A stretch of 64,000 bases of DNA, taken from positions 1,798,001 through 1,862,000 of the forward strand of contig AP024878.1 of the NCBI GenBank assembly GCA_024346935.1, in the 5' to 3' direction. Shown piece by piece: positions 45,907-54,943 of the stretch. The first letter of the stretch is position 1; each line of letters opens with the position of its first letter. Under the pieces are notes generated by a model. The model saw only the letters and a program-made list of their open reading frames with translations. It had not been told where the DNA came from and did no database searches. A program made the translations under genes and the position numbers. This DNA is from Vibrio inusitatus (GTDB lineage: Bacteria; Pseudomonadota; Gammaproteobacteria; Enterobacterales; Vibrionaceae).

Positions 45907-46629
45907 TCACGCATAGGCTTTGGGATCGTCTGTTATCATCATATCTACACCCCATTGCCAATGCTTTTCTACTAATTCAGGGAAATTGGGCGTGTAACAA
46001 TACAGCTGATAACCCGCTTCTTTTATCCACTTTGCCTCTTGCTTGACCAAAAAACGATAATCGCAATGAACACTGTAGGCGTCGATGTTATTTAGTATCT
46101 GAGATGCATCATCTGGGATTTTCTGCCACAACTGCCCCCTTCGCACTAAAGGCAATGTGCGTTTCATCTGATATAGCGCCTGACTGTCAAAGCTCGAAAA
46201 CAAAATTTGTGAAAGCACTATTCCTGATTCTTCAATGACCTCTTTCACTTTATCGCATAGAGCGAACACATTATCCTCAGGGTACACCTTAAGTTCGATA
46301 TTAAGATAAATTCCTGCCTCTTTAACATACAAAAGTGTCTCTCTTAGCGTAGGTATGCGTTCACCAACAAAAGTGTCGTCAAACCACCCACCAGCATCCA
46401 AGATCTTTAGTTGTGACAAGCTCATCTCACCGACCTTGCCACGCCCGTTAGTGCAACGATTTACCGTATTGTCATGGATAACCATAGGTACTCCATCTGC
46501 CGATAATTGCACGTCGATTTCAATCCACTGACTTCCATGTTCCTTCGCTAGTTTAAAAGCCGCCATTGTGTTCTCGGGAGCTAGGCGAGAAACACCACGA
46601 TGGGCGGTCGTTTTGTATTCTTTTTTCAT
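45907..46629 (-). CDS. ugpQ: Glycerophosphodiester phosphodiesterase
   Basis: The 240-residue cytosolic enzyme (no signal peptide) hydrolyses glycerophosphodiesters to glycerol-3-phosphate and an alcohol. GDPD motifs are visible: HRGVSRLAPENTMAAF, IEIDVQLSADG and IHDNTVNRCTNG, with metal ligands E and D in EIDV. It faces the ugpBAEC operon across a promoter region containing a PhoB-like box. Its 3' end overlaps the possible longer start of the GlpR-like gene. Confidence 0.9.
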   Translation of the reverse strand: MKKEYKTTAHRGVSRLAPENTMAAFKLAKEHGSQWIEIDVQLSADGVPMVIHDNTVNRCTNGRGKVGEMSLSQLKILDAGGWFDDTFVGERIPTLRETLLYVKEAGIYLNIELKVYPEDNVFALCDKVKEVIEESGIVLSQILFSSFDSQALYQMKRTLPLVRRGQLWQKIPDDASQILNNIDAYSVHCDYRFLVKQEAKWIKEAGYQLYCYTPNFPELVEKHWQWGVDMMITDDPKAYA

Positions 46630-46737
46630 CTGAGTTCACTCTATTGTTCATATTTATTCACTTGCAGAGTGTCAGTGCTTTATGACTGAAATATGTCATT
46701 TTTTTTAACTTAGCACGTTTCAATTAAGTTCATTTTT

Positions 46738-46755
46738 CTGTCACTGAAGCGTCAT
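46738..46755 (+). promoter_or_regulatory. PhoB-like box between ugpQ and ugpB
   Basis: CTGTCACTGAAGCGTCAT fits the 7-4-7 Pho box (consensus CTGTCAT repeated) with five to six matches in each half. ugp operons are PhoB targets in E. coli. It lies about 95 bases upstream of ugpB. Confidence 0.6.
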
Positions 46756-46848
46756 TTATCTCGTTTAGTTTTCACTTGAACACGAAAAAGCGGATATGAA
46801 CCAAATCGAACATTCGCTTTCTTTCAGCCAACGAAAAAGGGAAACGTT

Positions 46849-48156
46849 ATGTCTATCAAGCACCTAACCGGCGCTATGCTCGCAACTGCACTAGTAAGTG
46901 CTCATGCTCAAGCTAAAACAGAAGTTGAATGGTGGCATGCCATGGGTGGCGCTTTAGGTCAAAAGGTAAACGAGATTGCCGCTGACTTTAATGCTAGCCA
47001 ATCTGATTATGAAATTAAGCCTGTATTCAAAGGCAGCTATGCTGAAACCATGACGGGGGCTATTGCGGCTTTTCGGGCAAAAGAGCAACCTGCTATTGTG
47101 CAGGTTTTTGAGGTAGGCACTGCCACTATGATGGGCGCACAACAAGCCATCTACCCTGTTTACCAATTAATGGAAGATACAAAAGAACCTTTTGATGCAG
47201 ATGACTACTTGCCATCTGTGACAGGTTATTACACTTCTAATGATGGCAAAATGCTGTCAATGCCATTTAACAGCTCTACTCCTGTGATGTATTACAACCA
47301 AGATATGTTTGAGAAAGCTGGCATCAAAGAAGCACCAAAAACATGGAAAGAGATGGAAGCCGTCTCTCGCAAGTTGATCGCTTCAGGTGAAAAATGTGGC
47401 TTTACGACGACATGGCAATCTTGGGTGCAGGTCGAAAACTTTGGCGCTCGTAACAACATCCCTGTTGCGACCAATAATAATGGCTTCGATGGCTTTGATA
47501 CTGACTATCGCTTTAACTCAGAACCATTTGTTAAGCACATTGAACAATTAGGGAAATGGTCGGAAGAAGGCATCTTCAAATATGGTGGTCGCCAGTCTGA
47601 CGGAATGCCGCTGTTTTACACTGGCGAATGTGCCATGACTATGGGCTCTTCAGCCGGTCTAGCTGGAATCCAAGAAAACATGCAAGACACTAACATCGGT
47701 GTCGCTGAGCTTCCTTACGACGACACTCTCGTCTCCGAGCCACAAAACACCATTATTGGCGGAGCCTCTTTATGGGTAATGCGCGGTCACTCAGATGCAG
47801 AATATAAAGGTGTAGCTAAGTTCTTTAATTACCTATCTAGTCCAGAGATTCAGGCTGATTGGCATCAGTTTACTGGCTACCTACCCATCACAAAAGAAGC
47901 GTACGAGCTAACAAAAGAACAAGGGTTCTACACCAATAATCCAGGCACGGATGTTGCTGTATTACAAATGACCTCAAGTGAGCCAACTGTAAACTCTAAG
48001 GGTATTCGCTTTGGTAACTTCCTACAAACTCGCGACATCATCAACGAAGAACTAGAAGCAGTTTGGGCTGGTAGAAAATCAGCAAAAACCGCTTTGAACA
48101 CCGCTGTTGAACGTGGCGATCAGCAACTGCGTCGTTTCGAGCGTACACAGAAATAA
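46849..48156 (+). CDS. ugpB: sn-glycerol-3-phosphate-binding periplasmic protein UgpB
   Basis: The 435-residue protein has a Sec signal (GAMLATALVSAHAQA) and is a family 1 sugar-type binding protein. EVEWWHAMGGALGQKVNEIA, YKPVFKGSYAET-like segments, QVFEVGTATMM and KEQGFYTNNPGTDVAVLQM match UgpB of enterobacteria. It captures glycerol-3-phosphate and glycerophosphodiesters for the UgpAEC importer. AAAAGGGAAACGTT precedes the ATG. It heads the operon, opposite ugpQ. Confidence 0.93.
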   Translation: MSIKHLTGAMLATALVSAHAQAKTEVEWWHAMGGALGQKVNEIAADFNASQSDYEIKPVFKGSYAETMTGAIAAFRAKEQPAIVQVFEVGTATMMGAQQAIYPVYQLMEDTKEPFDADDYLPSVTGYYTSNDGKMLSMPFNSSTPVMYYNQDMFEKAGIKEAPKTWKEMEAVSRKLIASGEKCGFTTTWQSWVQVENFGARNNIPVATNNNGFDGFDTDYRFNSEPFVKHIEQLGKWSEEGIFKYGGRQSDGMPLFYTGECAMTMGSSAGLAGIQENMQDTNIGVAELPYDDTLVSEPQNTIIGGASLWVMRGHSDAEYKGVAKFFNYLSSPEIQADWHQFTGYLPITKEAYELTKEQGFYTNNPGTDVAVLQMTSSEPTVNSKGIRFGNFLQTRDIINEELEAVWAGRKSAKTALNTAVERGDQQLRRFERTQK

Positions 48157-48206
48157 TTTAGTACTGCGCCACCCTAACGCGGGTGGCGCCTCTTGGATTT
48201 ACCACT

Positions 48207-49088
48207 ATGTCATCTCAAGTTGTGTTTAAACACAAGTGGCTACCCGTAGCCTTGATCGCTCCGCAGCTGATTATCACTTTAGTGTTTTTTATCTGGCCTG
48301 CAGGGCAGGCGGTTTTCCAATCCACTCAACTCGAAGATGCCTTTGGCATCAGTCGCGAGTTTGTGGGCTTGGAAAACTTTATTAGATTATTCAGTGATCA
48401 ACTGTATTGGGACTCTTTTTCGACCACCATTATGTTTAGCGTATCTGTTGCTGTACTGGCTTTAGTATCAGCACTGGTGCTAGCGGCATTTGCAGAGCAA
48501 ATTCTTCGTGGTGCGACTTTTTATAGAACGTTTCTGATCTGGCCGTACGCTGTCGCGCCCGTTGTCGCAGGTTCCCTATGGCTGTTTCTCTTTGATCCTA
48601 CGATCGGCGTCATCACTGAGGTATTAAAAGCTTTGGGAGTGAATTGGAATCCGACTCTAAATGGAAATCATGCAATGTGGATGGTAGTGATTACGTCTAC
48701 TTGGAAGCAGATCAGCTACAACTTTTTATTTTTCTTAGCTGCGTTGCAGTCTGTGCCTAAATCGCTACACGAAGCCGCTGCAATTGATGGAAGCGGACCG
48801 ATCAAGCGCTTCACTAGTATCAGCTTTCCCCTTATTTCACCCACCAGCTTCTTCTTGCTAGTGGTTAATTTCGTATACGCCTTCTTCGACACCTTTGCCG
48901 TCATTCATGCTATGACGCAAGGGGGACCAAGTAACAGCACCTCAACGCTGGTTTATAAGGTCTATAACGATGGTTTCATTGGCCTAGATCTAGGCTCATC
49001 TGCAGCGCAGTCTGTGATATTGATGGCACTTGTTGCCCTGCTGACTGTGATTCAATTTAAATATGTAGAAAAGAAGGTGGCTTACTAA
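48207..49088 (+). CDS. ugpA: Ugp ABC permease UgpA
   Basis: The 293-residue protein has six helices and the EAA loop [16 protein letters not shown]. Opening [20 protein letters not shown] matches UgpA, and length equals E. coli UgpA (295). ATG 48207 follows a TTGGAT site; an earlier GTG has no support. Its stop overlaps the ugpE start by one base. Confidence 0.93.
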   Translation: MSSQVVFKHKWLPVALIAPQLIITLVFFIWPAGQAVFQSTQLEDAFGISREFVGLENFIRLFSDQLYWDSFSTTIMFSVSVAVLALVSALVLAAFAEQILRGATFYRTFLIWPYAVAPVVAGSLWLFLFDPTIGVITEVLKALGVNWNPTLNGNHAMWMVVITSTWKQISYNFLFFLAALQSVPKSLHEAAAIDGSGPIKRFTSISFPLISPTSFFLLVVNFVYAFFDTFAVIHAMTQGGPSNSTSTLVYKVYNDGFIGLDLGSSAAQSVILMALVALLTVIQFKYVEKKVAY

Positions 49089-49936
49089 TGGTAGAAAGAC
49101 GACCGCTATTCAAACTCTTTTGTCACTTAGTCTTAATTCTCGGCATCATTTCCATCGCCCTGCCGGTATGGATTGCACTGGTGGCGACGACACATAGCAA
49201 TACCGCGTTTGCAACCGGCACACCACTGTGGTTTGGAGATCTAGGTTTCAGTGTATTCACAGACCTATTGTCAGGCAAAGAGGCATACAACAACAGTACC
49301 CTGCCTATTCCACAAATGCTGCTGAACTCTTTTGTGATGGCAATGTGCATTACCATTGGCAAGCTGACTATTTCAATTTTATCAGCCTACGCTGTGGTGT
49401 TCTTTCGCTTTCCAGGAAGAATGCTCGCATTCTGGATGATTTTCTTCACCCTAATGTTGCCTGTAGAAGTGAGAATCATGCCTACCTTTGAGGTAGTGAC
49501 CAATCTCAACATGCTCAATTCCTTCTACGGACTGACCATTCCATTGATTGCCAGTGCAACCGCCACGTTTTTGTTTAGGCAGTTTTTCCTCACTGTACCT
49601 AAAGAACTAGTAGAAGCTGCCCGCATTGACGGTGCAGGTCCTATCAAATTCTTTTTTGACATCTTACTGCCATTGTCGCGAACCAATATCGCAGCTCTGT
49701 TTGTGATTACCTTCATCTATGGCTGGAACCAATATCTATGGCCATTGCTCATCACGACTGACGCTAGCTATTACACCATTGTTATGGGTATCAAGCAGAT
49801 GCTTGGCGTCGTCGATGGCGTGATTGAATGGAACAAGATCATGGCCACCACCATTATTGCCATGCTACCCCCTGTTATCGTTGTTATTGCGATGCAAAAA
49901 GCCTTTGTTAAAGGCCTAGTGGACTCGGAGAAATAA
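49088..49936 (+). CDS. ugpE: Ugp ABC permease UgpE
   Basis: The 282-residue permease has six helices and the EAA loop [15 protein letters not shown]. Length and [20 protein letters not shown] match UgpE (281 in E. coli). It starts in the ugpA stop (TAATG) and is three bases from ugpC. It forms the heterodimeric channel with UgpA. Confidence 0.93.
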   Translation: MVERRPLFKLFCHLVLILGIISIALPVWIALVATTHSNTAFATGTPLWFGDLGFSVFTDLLSGKEAYNNSTLPIPQMLLNSFVMAMCITIGKLTISILSAYAVVFFRFPGRMLAFWMIFFTLMLPVEVRIMPTFEVVTNLNMLNSFYGLTIPLIASATATFLFRQFFLTVPKELVEAARIDGAGPIKFFFDILLPLSRTNIAALFVITFIYGWNQYLWPLLITTDASYYTIVMGIKQMLGVVDGVIEWNKIMATTIIAMLPPVIVVIAMQKAFVKGLVDSEK

Positions 49937-49939
49937 ATT

Positions 49940-51046
49940 ATGTCTACCCTAACTCTTTCAAATATCGCAAAGTGTTATCCAAACGGATATCAAGCAATCC
50001 ATAGCCTTAACCTATCTATTGATGATGGTGAAATGGTTGTGCTCGTAGGTCCAAGTGGCTGTGGTAAATCTACCCTGCTTCGCATGCTCGCCGGCCTTGA
50101 AGAAATCTCAAGTGGCGAGCTCAGCATTGATGACAAGGTGGTCAATGACAGAGAGCCTGGCGAGCGTGATATTGCAATGGTCTTTCAAAACTACGCACTG
50201 TATCCCCATATGTCGGTCTACGACAACATGGCTTATGGACTGCGAAACCGAAAAACACCCAAGAAGGAAATCCATGAGTTAGTTACCCAAGCGGCAGAGA
50301 TGCTTGAGCTTGCTCATTTACTAGACCGTAAGCCTAAACAGCTTTCTGGTGGACAACGGCAGCGCGTAGCAATGGGCCGTGCGATTGTTCGCAAGCCTAA
50401 AGTGTTCCTGTTTGATGAACCCCTATCTAACTTAGATGCTAAATTGCGTGTTCAAATGCGCTTAGAGATCAAACGTTTACAAAGAAGTCTCAATACAACT
50501 TCTGTCTACGTTACCCATGATCAAGTAGAAGCCATGACTCTAGCTGATAAACTGGTTGTATTGAACAAAGGCAATATTGAGCAGGTTGGCTCTCCATTAG
50601 AGATTTATGATGCCCCTGCCTCTTTATTTGTGGCGACCTTTATGGGCTCTCCCGCCATGAATATCTTAGACGGGCAGATCAGCGAATTTGGTATGCATGT
50701 TGCCGACTCACTGACGACTATAGCAACTGAAAATCTCGCGTTAGGACACGTTAAAGTTGGGCTGCGTCCCGAGCATCTATTGGTTGAGCAAGATAATCCG
50801 AAGTTCTCCGTTAAGGTCGAACTTATAGAGGCATTGGGCGCCGATCTCTTACTTTACTGCAACACGTTAGATGGCAATGAACAAAGACTCGTCGTTCGAG
50901 TTGATGGTCACGAAGACATTAAGCCAGGCGATGTATTAGGCCTCACGTTTAGCCACCAGAACTTGCATCTATTTGATTCAACCAGTGAAAAACGCCTAGA
51001 GTCCCCCTCTCTTCGAGAGTGTATAAAAGAGGTGGTTAATGCTTAA
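49940..51046 (+). CDS. ugpC: Ugp ABC transporter ATPase UgpC
   Basis: The 368-residue ATPase has Walker A GPSGCGKST, signature LSGGQRQRVAMGR, Walker B VFLFDEPLSNLD and a C-terminal TOBE-type regulatory domain (about 235-360, LGHVKVGLRPEHLL). It is the MalK-like ATPase of the glycerol-3-phosphate importer. Its last eight bases overlap the next gene. It is 12 residues longer than E. coli UgpC. Confidence 0.93.
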   Translation: MSTLTLSNIAKCYPNGYQAIHSLNLSIDDGEMVVLVGPSGCGKSTLLRMLAGLEEISSGELSIDDKVVNDREPGERDIAMVFQNYALYPHMSVYDNMAYGLRNRKTPKKEIHELVTQAAEMLELAHLLDRKPKQLSGGQRQRVAMGRAIVRKPKVFLFDEPLSNLDAKLRVQMRLEIKRLQRSLNTTSVYVTHDQVEAMTLADKLVVLNKGNIEQVGSPLEIYDAPASLFVATFMGSPAMNILDGQISEFGMHVADSLTTIATENLALGHVKVGLRPEHLLVEQDNPKFSVKVELIEALGADLLLYCNTLDGNEQRLVVRVDGHEDIKPGDVLGLTFSHQNLHLFDSTSEKRLESPSLRECIKEVVNA

Positions 51047-51878
51047 TTCACTACACTCCATTAAGTTGCAGCAGTTGGCGAACATCGAGTGGCTACTCAC
51101 TGACGTAGACGATACCTTAACGTGGGAAGGGCAACTTCCTGATGTCACCCTAAAAGCTCTCTACGATCTACAGGATGTCGGCATTAAAGTGGTTGCGGTC
51201 ACTGGAGCGTGCGCCGGATGGTGCGATCAAATCGCGAAAGTCTGGCCCGTTCATGGTGCTATTGGAGAAAATGGCGCATTTTGGATGAGCCAAAACGAAT
51301 CTGGCTTCGAGACGACCTCTAAGGTCCCTCTACCTCAAATGCATGCTCTGCAAGGTGAACTCAAAGTGGCTCTCGCCAACATATTGGAAGAGTATGACGG
51401 TATTGAGTTTGCAACAGATCAACCCTTTCGTTTTTGCGATGTCGCTATTAATCTCAGCCAAGACAGAGAACCAGTTAGTGAACACTTAGCGAAGGAGTTA
51501 CTCACAAGAGCGAAGGCTTTGGTTATCGATGGTCACAATGTCAATGCGTCTCTTAGCTCTATTCATCTTAATGTATGGATCGGTGAACACAGTAAACGCA
51601 TAACAAGTGAAGCCTACGTTAAGGCTCATTCTTCTTGTCGTAATATCGACCTAGATAAGCTGATTTATATCGGTGACTCTCAAAATGATGAAGCCATGTT
51701 CGCTTGGTTACCCACAACATTTGGCGTACGTAACATTCAAAAAGTGTTGCCTCAACTGACGCACAAACCAAGCGTACTGTTGGATAAAGACGGGGGATTT
51801 GGTTTTGCACAACTTGCGCGCACTATTATTGAAGCAAAACAAAGCCACATTGAAGAGCATTTATATCGCTCCGCTTGA
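51039..51878 (+). CDS. HAD-superfamily phosphatase in the ugp operon
   Basis: The 279-residue protein has HAD motif I DVDDT (D22, D24, nucleophile and acid), a cap domain of the Cof/IIB type and motif IV GDSQNDEAMF. The start overlaps ugpC by eight bases, so it is translated with the importer. It resembles sugar-phosphate phosphatases. It could release glycerol and phosphate from imported glycerol-3-phosphate, supplying phosphate under starvation, which would suit a PhoB-type operon. That role is inference. Confidence 0.8.
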   Translation: MLNSLHSIKLQQLANIEWLLTDVDDTLTWEGQLPDVTLKALYDLQDVGIKVVAVTGACAGWCDQIAKVWPVHGAIGENGAFWMSQNESGFETTSKVPLPQMHALQGELKVALANILEEYDGIEFATDQPFRFCDVAINLSQDREPVSEHLAKELLTRAKALVIDGHNVNASLSSIHLNVWIGEHSKRITSEAYVKAHSSCRNIDLDKLIYIGDSQNDEAMFAWLPTTFGVRNIQKVLPQLTHKPSVLLDKDGGFGFAQLARTIIEAKQSHIEEHLYRSA

Positions 51879-51883
51879 GGTTT

Positions 51884-52075
51884 TTAGTCAAACAACAAAA
51901 CAACTAGGCATAACACGATCATGAAGATGATCGGCGAAAAGAAACCAATAAGGAAATGTCGCGTTGGAGACCAAAGCAATAGTAATAATACGACAACCAG
52001 TAAGCTCAAAGCCGCATATCCCAGTTTATGAGTGACTATAGAGGATGCCGAAGTATGCCTGTCTAGACCAATGAC
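51884..52075 (-). other. Open frame for a two-helix membrane peptide without a clear start
   Basis: The frame runs for 63 codons from an in-frame TAA to its own stop. Its second half encodes two hydrophobic segments (LSLLVVVLLLLLWSP and FSPIIFMIVLCLVVLLFD) joined by TRHFLIGF, which looks like a real small membrane protein. No ATG lies before the first helix; a TTG at 52009 would give 41 residues. An ATG three codons beyond the upstream TAA suggests a nonsense mutation or another start. A remnant or small gene is possible. Confidence 0.25.
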
Positions 52076-52118
52076 TTAGGCTGACATCTGATATGCATTG
52101 ATGTGATAAACACAAGAG

Positions 52119-52141
52119 TCTAGAGCGAGGAATGCTCTAGA
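52119..52141 (-). terminator. Hairpin after the small secreted-protein gene
   Basis: TCTAGAGC/GCTCTAGA forms an eight-base stem with a seven-base loop, 15 bases after the stop of the 56-residue gene. The minus-strand tail is not T-rich, so it may be a weak terminator. Confidence 0.5.
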
Positions 52142-52155
52142 TTCTTGCAGTTTAG

Positions 52156-52326
52156 CTACTTTTCGTTTTTATAAATCTTTCCGTTTTGTTTGCGGCACTT
52201 CGTGATCATAATGTTCCCAATATACTCGCCATTGACATAACAGGGCAGCCAAGGTGTTGTGCCAGCAAACGAAGTTGAAACAAAACAAAGGCTCAACAAA
52301 GCGGTTAAAATAACAGTTCTCATCAT
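52156..52326 (-). CDS. Small secreted protein, 56 residues
   Basis: The gene encodes a Sec signal peptide (RTVILTALLSLCFVSTSFA) and a short mature peptide of about 35 residues with two Cys (WLPCYVNGEY, ITKCRKQNGK) and a basic C-terminus. GAGGAA lies five bases before the first of two adjacent ATGs. A different reading frame of the same DNA is also open (60 residues), but it has no signal and no ribosome site. I do not recognise the family. The two Cys may form a disulfide in the periplasm. Confidence 0.65.
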   Translation of the reverse strand: MMRTVILTALLSLCFVSTSFAGTTPWLPCYVNGEYIGNIMITKCRKQNGKIYKNEK

Positions 52327-52409
52327 TATTTCCTCGAAGCGACAATGACAACTGTTACGTTATACCCATACTTAAGTTCAAATTAGCCCAAGGATAAAGT
52401 AAGACTCCG

Positions 52410-52796
52410 TTAGAAATATACCTTAATCCCAGCCCTTGCTTCTAACTCAAGATCCATCTCATCCAAGTAGATTGCGGGAGTCAAATCTATATAAAAGCCA
52501 ACAGGTTTAACTCTAAACTCCGCACCAATACCTGGAGTCACCGCAATATAATGTCTATCCCTATCCACATACTGGCCTCCAATGAAAAAATACATTGGCG
52601 TGCCTGAGACAGCAAAGGTCTTGTTCGCTCCAATACCAAATTGGTCATCTAAACTCACATTCATTCGAAAGCCATTGTGCGCTACATCCAAACCCCAAAA
52701 AGGCTTACCAACCGATACACCAATCCCAGTTTCAGCTTTAACACCCAATGACGCACACAGACCCACTGCCAACAAAAGACTTACTAATTTTTTCAT
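52410..52796 (-). CDS. Small outer-membrane beta-barrel-like protein
   Basis: The 128-residue protein has a Sec signal (KKLVSLLLAVGLCASLGVKA) and a mature part of alternating strands (GIGVSVGKPFWGLDVAH, RHYIAVTPGIGAEF, VGFYIDLTPAIYL) ending in GIKVYF, the usual C-terminal Phe of barrels. It is too short for a standard porin and may be an eight-strand barrel or a surface lipocalin-like fold. Function is unknown. It is separately transcribed, close to the small secreted-protein gene. Confidence 0.65.
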   Translation of the reverse strand: MKKLVSLLLAVGLCASLGVKAETGIGVSVGKPFWGLDVAHNGFRMNVSLDDQFGIGANKTFAVSGTPMYFFIGGQYVDRDRHYIAVTPGIGAEFRVKPVGFYIDLTPAIYLDEMDLELEARAGIKVYF

Positions 52797-53018
52797 ACTA
52801 CTTCCACTGCAACAATTTGCAGGGATAGTAAATCTTCAAAATGTGTAAGTTGTTAATGACAAAGAAAATTCACGGTTCTCTTACAGTTCTGTTTAGGATT
52901 TATTCTAGTTGAGACATAAGCCGGACAATCCAAAACTCAAGAACCTTAGAAGCTCTTGCAAATCAGGACCTATTCACTTTAAATACAGGTCCTAGCAAGC
53001 TTTTCTAAAGGATTCACT

Positions 53019-53270
53019 GTGTATCTAGTATTGTATTGCCACAACATTGGTATGACAGATTTTTCGTTTTTTGAGACGGAAGATTTTGATAAGGATGATG
53101 GCTATATCGTTCGCGGTAAGTGGCCCAACGAGCAGGCTTTTCGAGACTATCTGAACAAAGAATTCTCTGATCTTAGTGATTATCAGGTGCTTGATTTAAT
53201 TGCGGAAGGTAAAGTAGCGGAAGACTACACGCAAGGTATGCTACTTGATCGTGTCAACGCTATACACTAG
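53019..53270 (+). CDS. Small acidic hypothetical protein, 83 residues
   Basis: The GTG at 53019 follows AAAGGA by six bases, so I use it; an ATG at 53052 would remove 11 residues and would begin MTDFSFFETEDFDKDDG. The protein is acidic with an aromatic N-terminus and a helical C-terminus (DLSDYQVLDLIAEG). I do not recognise a family. It lies 47 bases before the YjeH-like gene, in the same direction, and may be cotranscribed with it. Confidence 0.6.
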   Translation: MYLVLYCHNIGMTDFSFFETEDFDKDDGYIVRGKWPNEQAFRDYLNKEFSDLSDYQVLDLIAEGKVAEDYTQGMLLDRVNAIH

Positions 53271-53317
53271 GACTATTGTTCTATTTTAAGCTCTAGAAAT
53301 GCATATCAAGGATGACT

Positions 53318-54571
53318 ATGTCAGGGTTAAAACGAGAGATCACATTGATTGGTGGCATAGGTCAGATGTCCACCACCCTGCTTGGTACTGGACTTTTTAT
53401 GGTACCAGCTATCGCCGCCAGTATTGCCGGGCAAGATATGCTTTGGGCTTGGTGGTTACTTATCTTTGCGGTGTGCCCTATTGCCTTCACCTTTGCAGCT
53501 CTAGGTAAACGTTATCCTAATGCGGGAGGCGCATCTTACTTCGTAAAACAAGCTTTCGGCTCTCGCCTAGAAAAAGCCATTGCTCTACTGTTTATCAGTG
53601 TTATTCCCGTAGGTGTACCTGCTGCCATTGCCATTGCAGGAGGGTTTGCTCAACAATTCCTTCCTAACGTCCTAGCACAGCCCATCATCGCTCAACTACT
53701 GGTTGTCGTACTTCTGATGATAGTTAACTTTTCAGGGAGTAAAATATCCAGCCAATTTCAAACTGGTATTGCCCTTGGCATATTGGTACTGGTCGGCCTT
53801 TTTGTATGGTTTGGTGATATTTCCATTAGTGATGGTATTCCTACCTCGTCACCACTAGATAAGCTCCCCGAGCTTGGAAGTGCCGTTGCCGTCATGTTTT
53901 GGTGTTTTGTCGGAATCGAAGCCTTTGCACACATGGGCGAAGAATTTAAGCGACCGGAACGAGACTACCCTATCGCTATCTTGGTGGGTTGCCTCATCGC
54001 AGGAACCGTCTACTACCTATTTTCGATTGTTGTACTCAAGCATCAAGCGTTTGGAACACAAGAGCTCAATACCACCTCAGTCCCTTATCTTTCCAACTTA
54101 CTGTTTGGACCGGGACTCACTTGGCTGATCAGTTTAACTGGCTTTTTGGCCTGCTTTGCCACCATTAATCTTTATACACAGAGCTTGGCTAGGATGCTTT
54201 GGTCATTGGCTCGAGAATATAAACCATCTAGCCCTATTGCTCGTATATCCACTAAAGGTATACCTAGCACTGCCACCATTATTGTTGGGGTAACATTGGC
54301 AATATCGTGTGTTTTTGGCGAGCTTTCAAATATCGATATTGAAGTGTTTTTGACCTTGGCCAATGGCATCTTTGTAGTGATTTACCTATTCGCTATGCTC
54401 AGTGCTGTAAAACTACTGCAAGGTAAAGGTCGAGCTCTCGCGATATTTTCGACTCTTTTGTGTGTCCTTGTATTATTTTCTATAGGGCTTGCCATGAGCT
54501 ATGCCATTATTCTTTTAGTATTAATCTGGCTATTAATACCAAAATTTAAGAGCAAAAATATCACAGGTTAA
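53318..54571 (+). CDS. yjeH: APC-family exporter, YjeH-like (L-methionine/branched-chain amino acids)
   Basis: The 417-residue protein has 12 predicted helices. MSGLKREITLIGGIGQMST, LLGTGLFMVPAI and AGGASYFVKQAFGSRLE align with E. coli YjeH (418 residues), which exports L-methionine and branched-chain amino acids. The start at 53318 is spaced well from AAGG; the ATG two codons earlier overlaps that site. Substrates are inferred from the family. Confidence 0.85.
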   Translation: MSGLKREITLIGGIGQMSTTLLGTGLFMVPAIAASIAGQDMLWAWWLLIFAVCPIAFTFAALGKRYPNAGGASYFVKQAFGSRLEKAIALLFISVIPVGVPAAIAIAGGFAQQFLPNVLAQPIIAQLLVVVLLMIVNFSGSKISSQFQTGIALGILVLVGLFVWFGDISISDGIPTSSPLDKLPELGSAVAVMFWCFVGIEAFAHMGEEFKRPERDYPIAILVGCLIAGTVYYLFSIVVLKHQAFGTQELNTTSVPYLSNLLFGPGLTWLISLTGFLACFATINLYTQSLARMLWSLAREYKPSSPIARISTKGIPSTATIIVGVTLAISCVFGELSNIDIEVFLTLANGIFVVIYLFAMLSAVKLLQGKGRALAIFSTLLCVLVLFSIGLAMSYAIILLVLIWLLIPKFKSKNITG

Positions 54572-54943
54572 CGCCTCTATTCACAGATCTCTTATGTGCC
54601 TTACAGGTCAATGCCACAGCGATTAATTAGAACAAAGTAAATAGCTGATCAGGCTCTTACCATCTAGCGCGATTTCGCTTGTCCACTTTGATTCATTCCG
54701 TTAACCAAACCACCCAGCTCCCCTTTATTTCCCTTATGTAGACCAAGATATGAGGATTAAGTCCTTCAAACGCGATTGTACTAATCCGCTTCATTATTAA
54801 AAAATCCGCTTCGTACTTTTAACGTTCAACAAGATTTAAAAGTCCTATAAAAATAAATAGTTAACGCTATTTGAAAATAATAATGAATGACTCCCATGAA
54901 TATTACATGAGTGTTTTTACGAAAAGGAAATATTGGTTTTATT
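54572..54943. other. Gene-free leader upstream of the porin gene
   Basis: This 372-base AT-rich interval holds no frame I would call. Just before the porin gene a CATGAATATTACATG palindrome (about 54896-54910) may be an operator. I see no ncRNA or riboswitch in it. Long leaders are usual for porins controlled by ToxR- or OmpR-type regulators. Confidence 0.45.

Noticed and set aside
52169..52351. 60-residue frame on the minus strand overlapping the small secreted-protein gene
   Set aside because: The alternative frame has a ribosome site, two ATGs and a signal peptide; this one has none of them.
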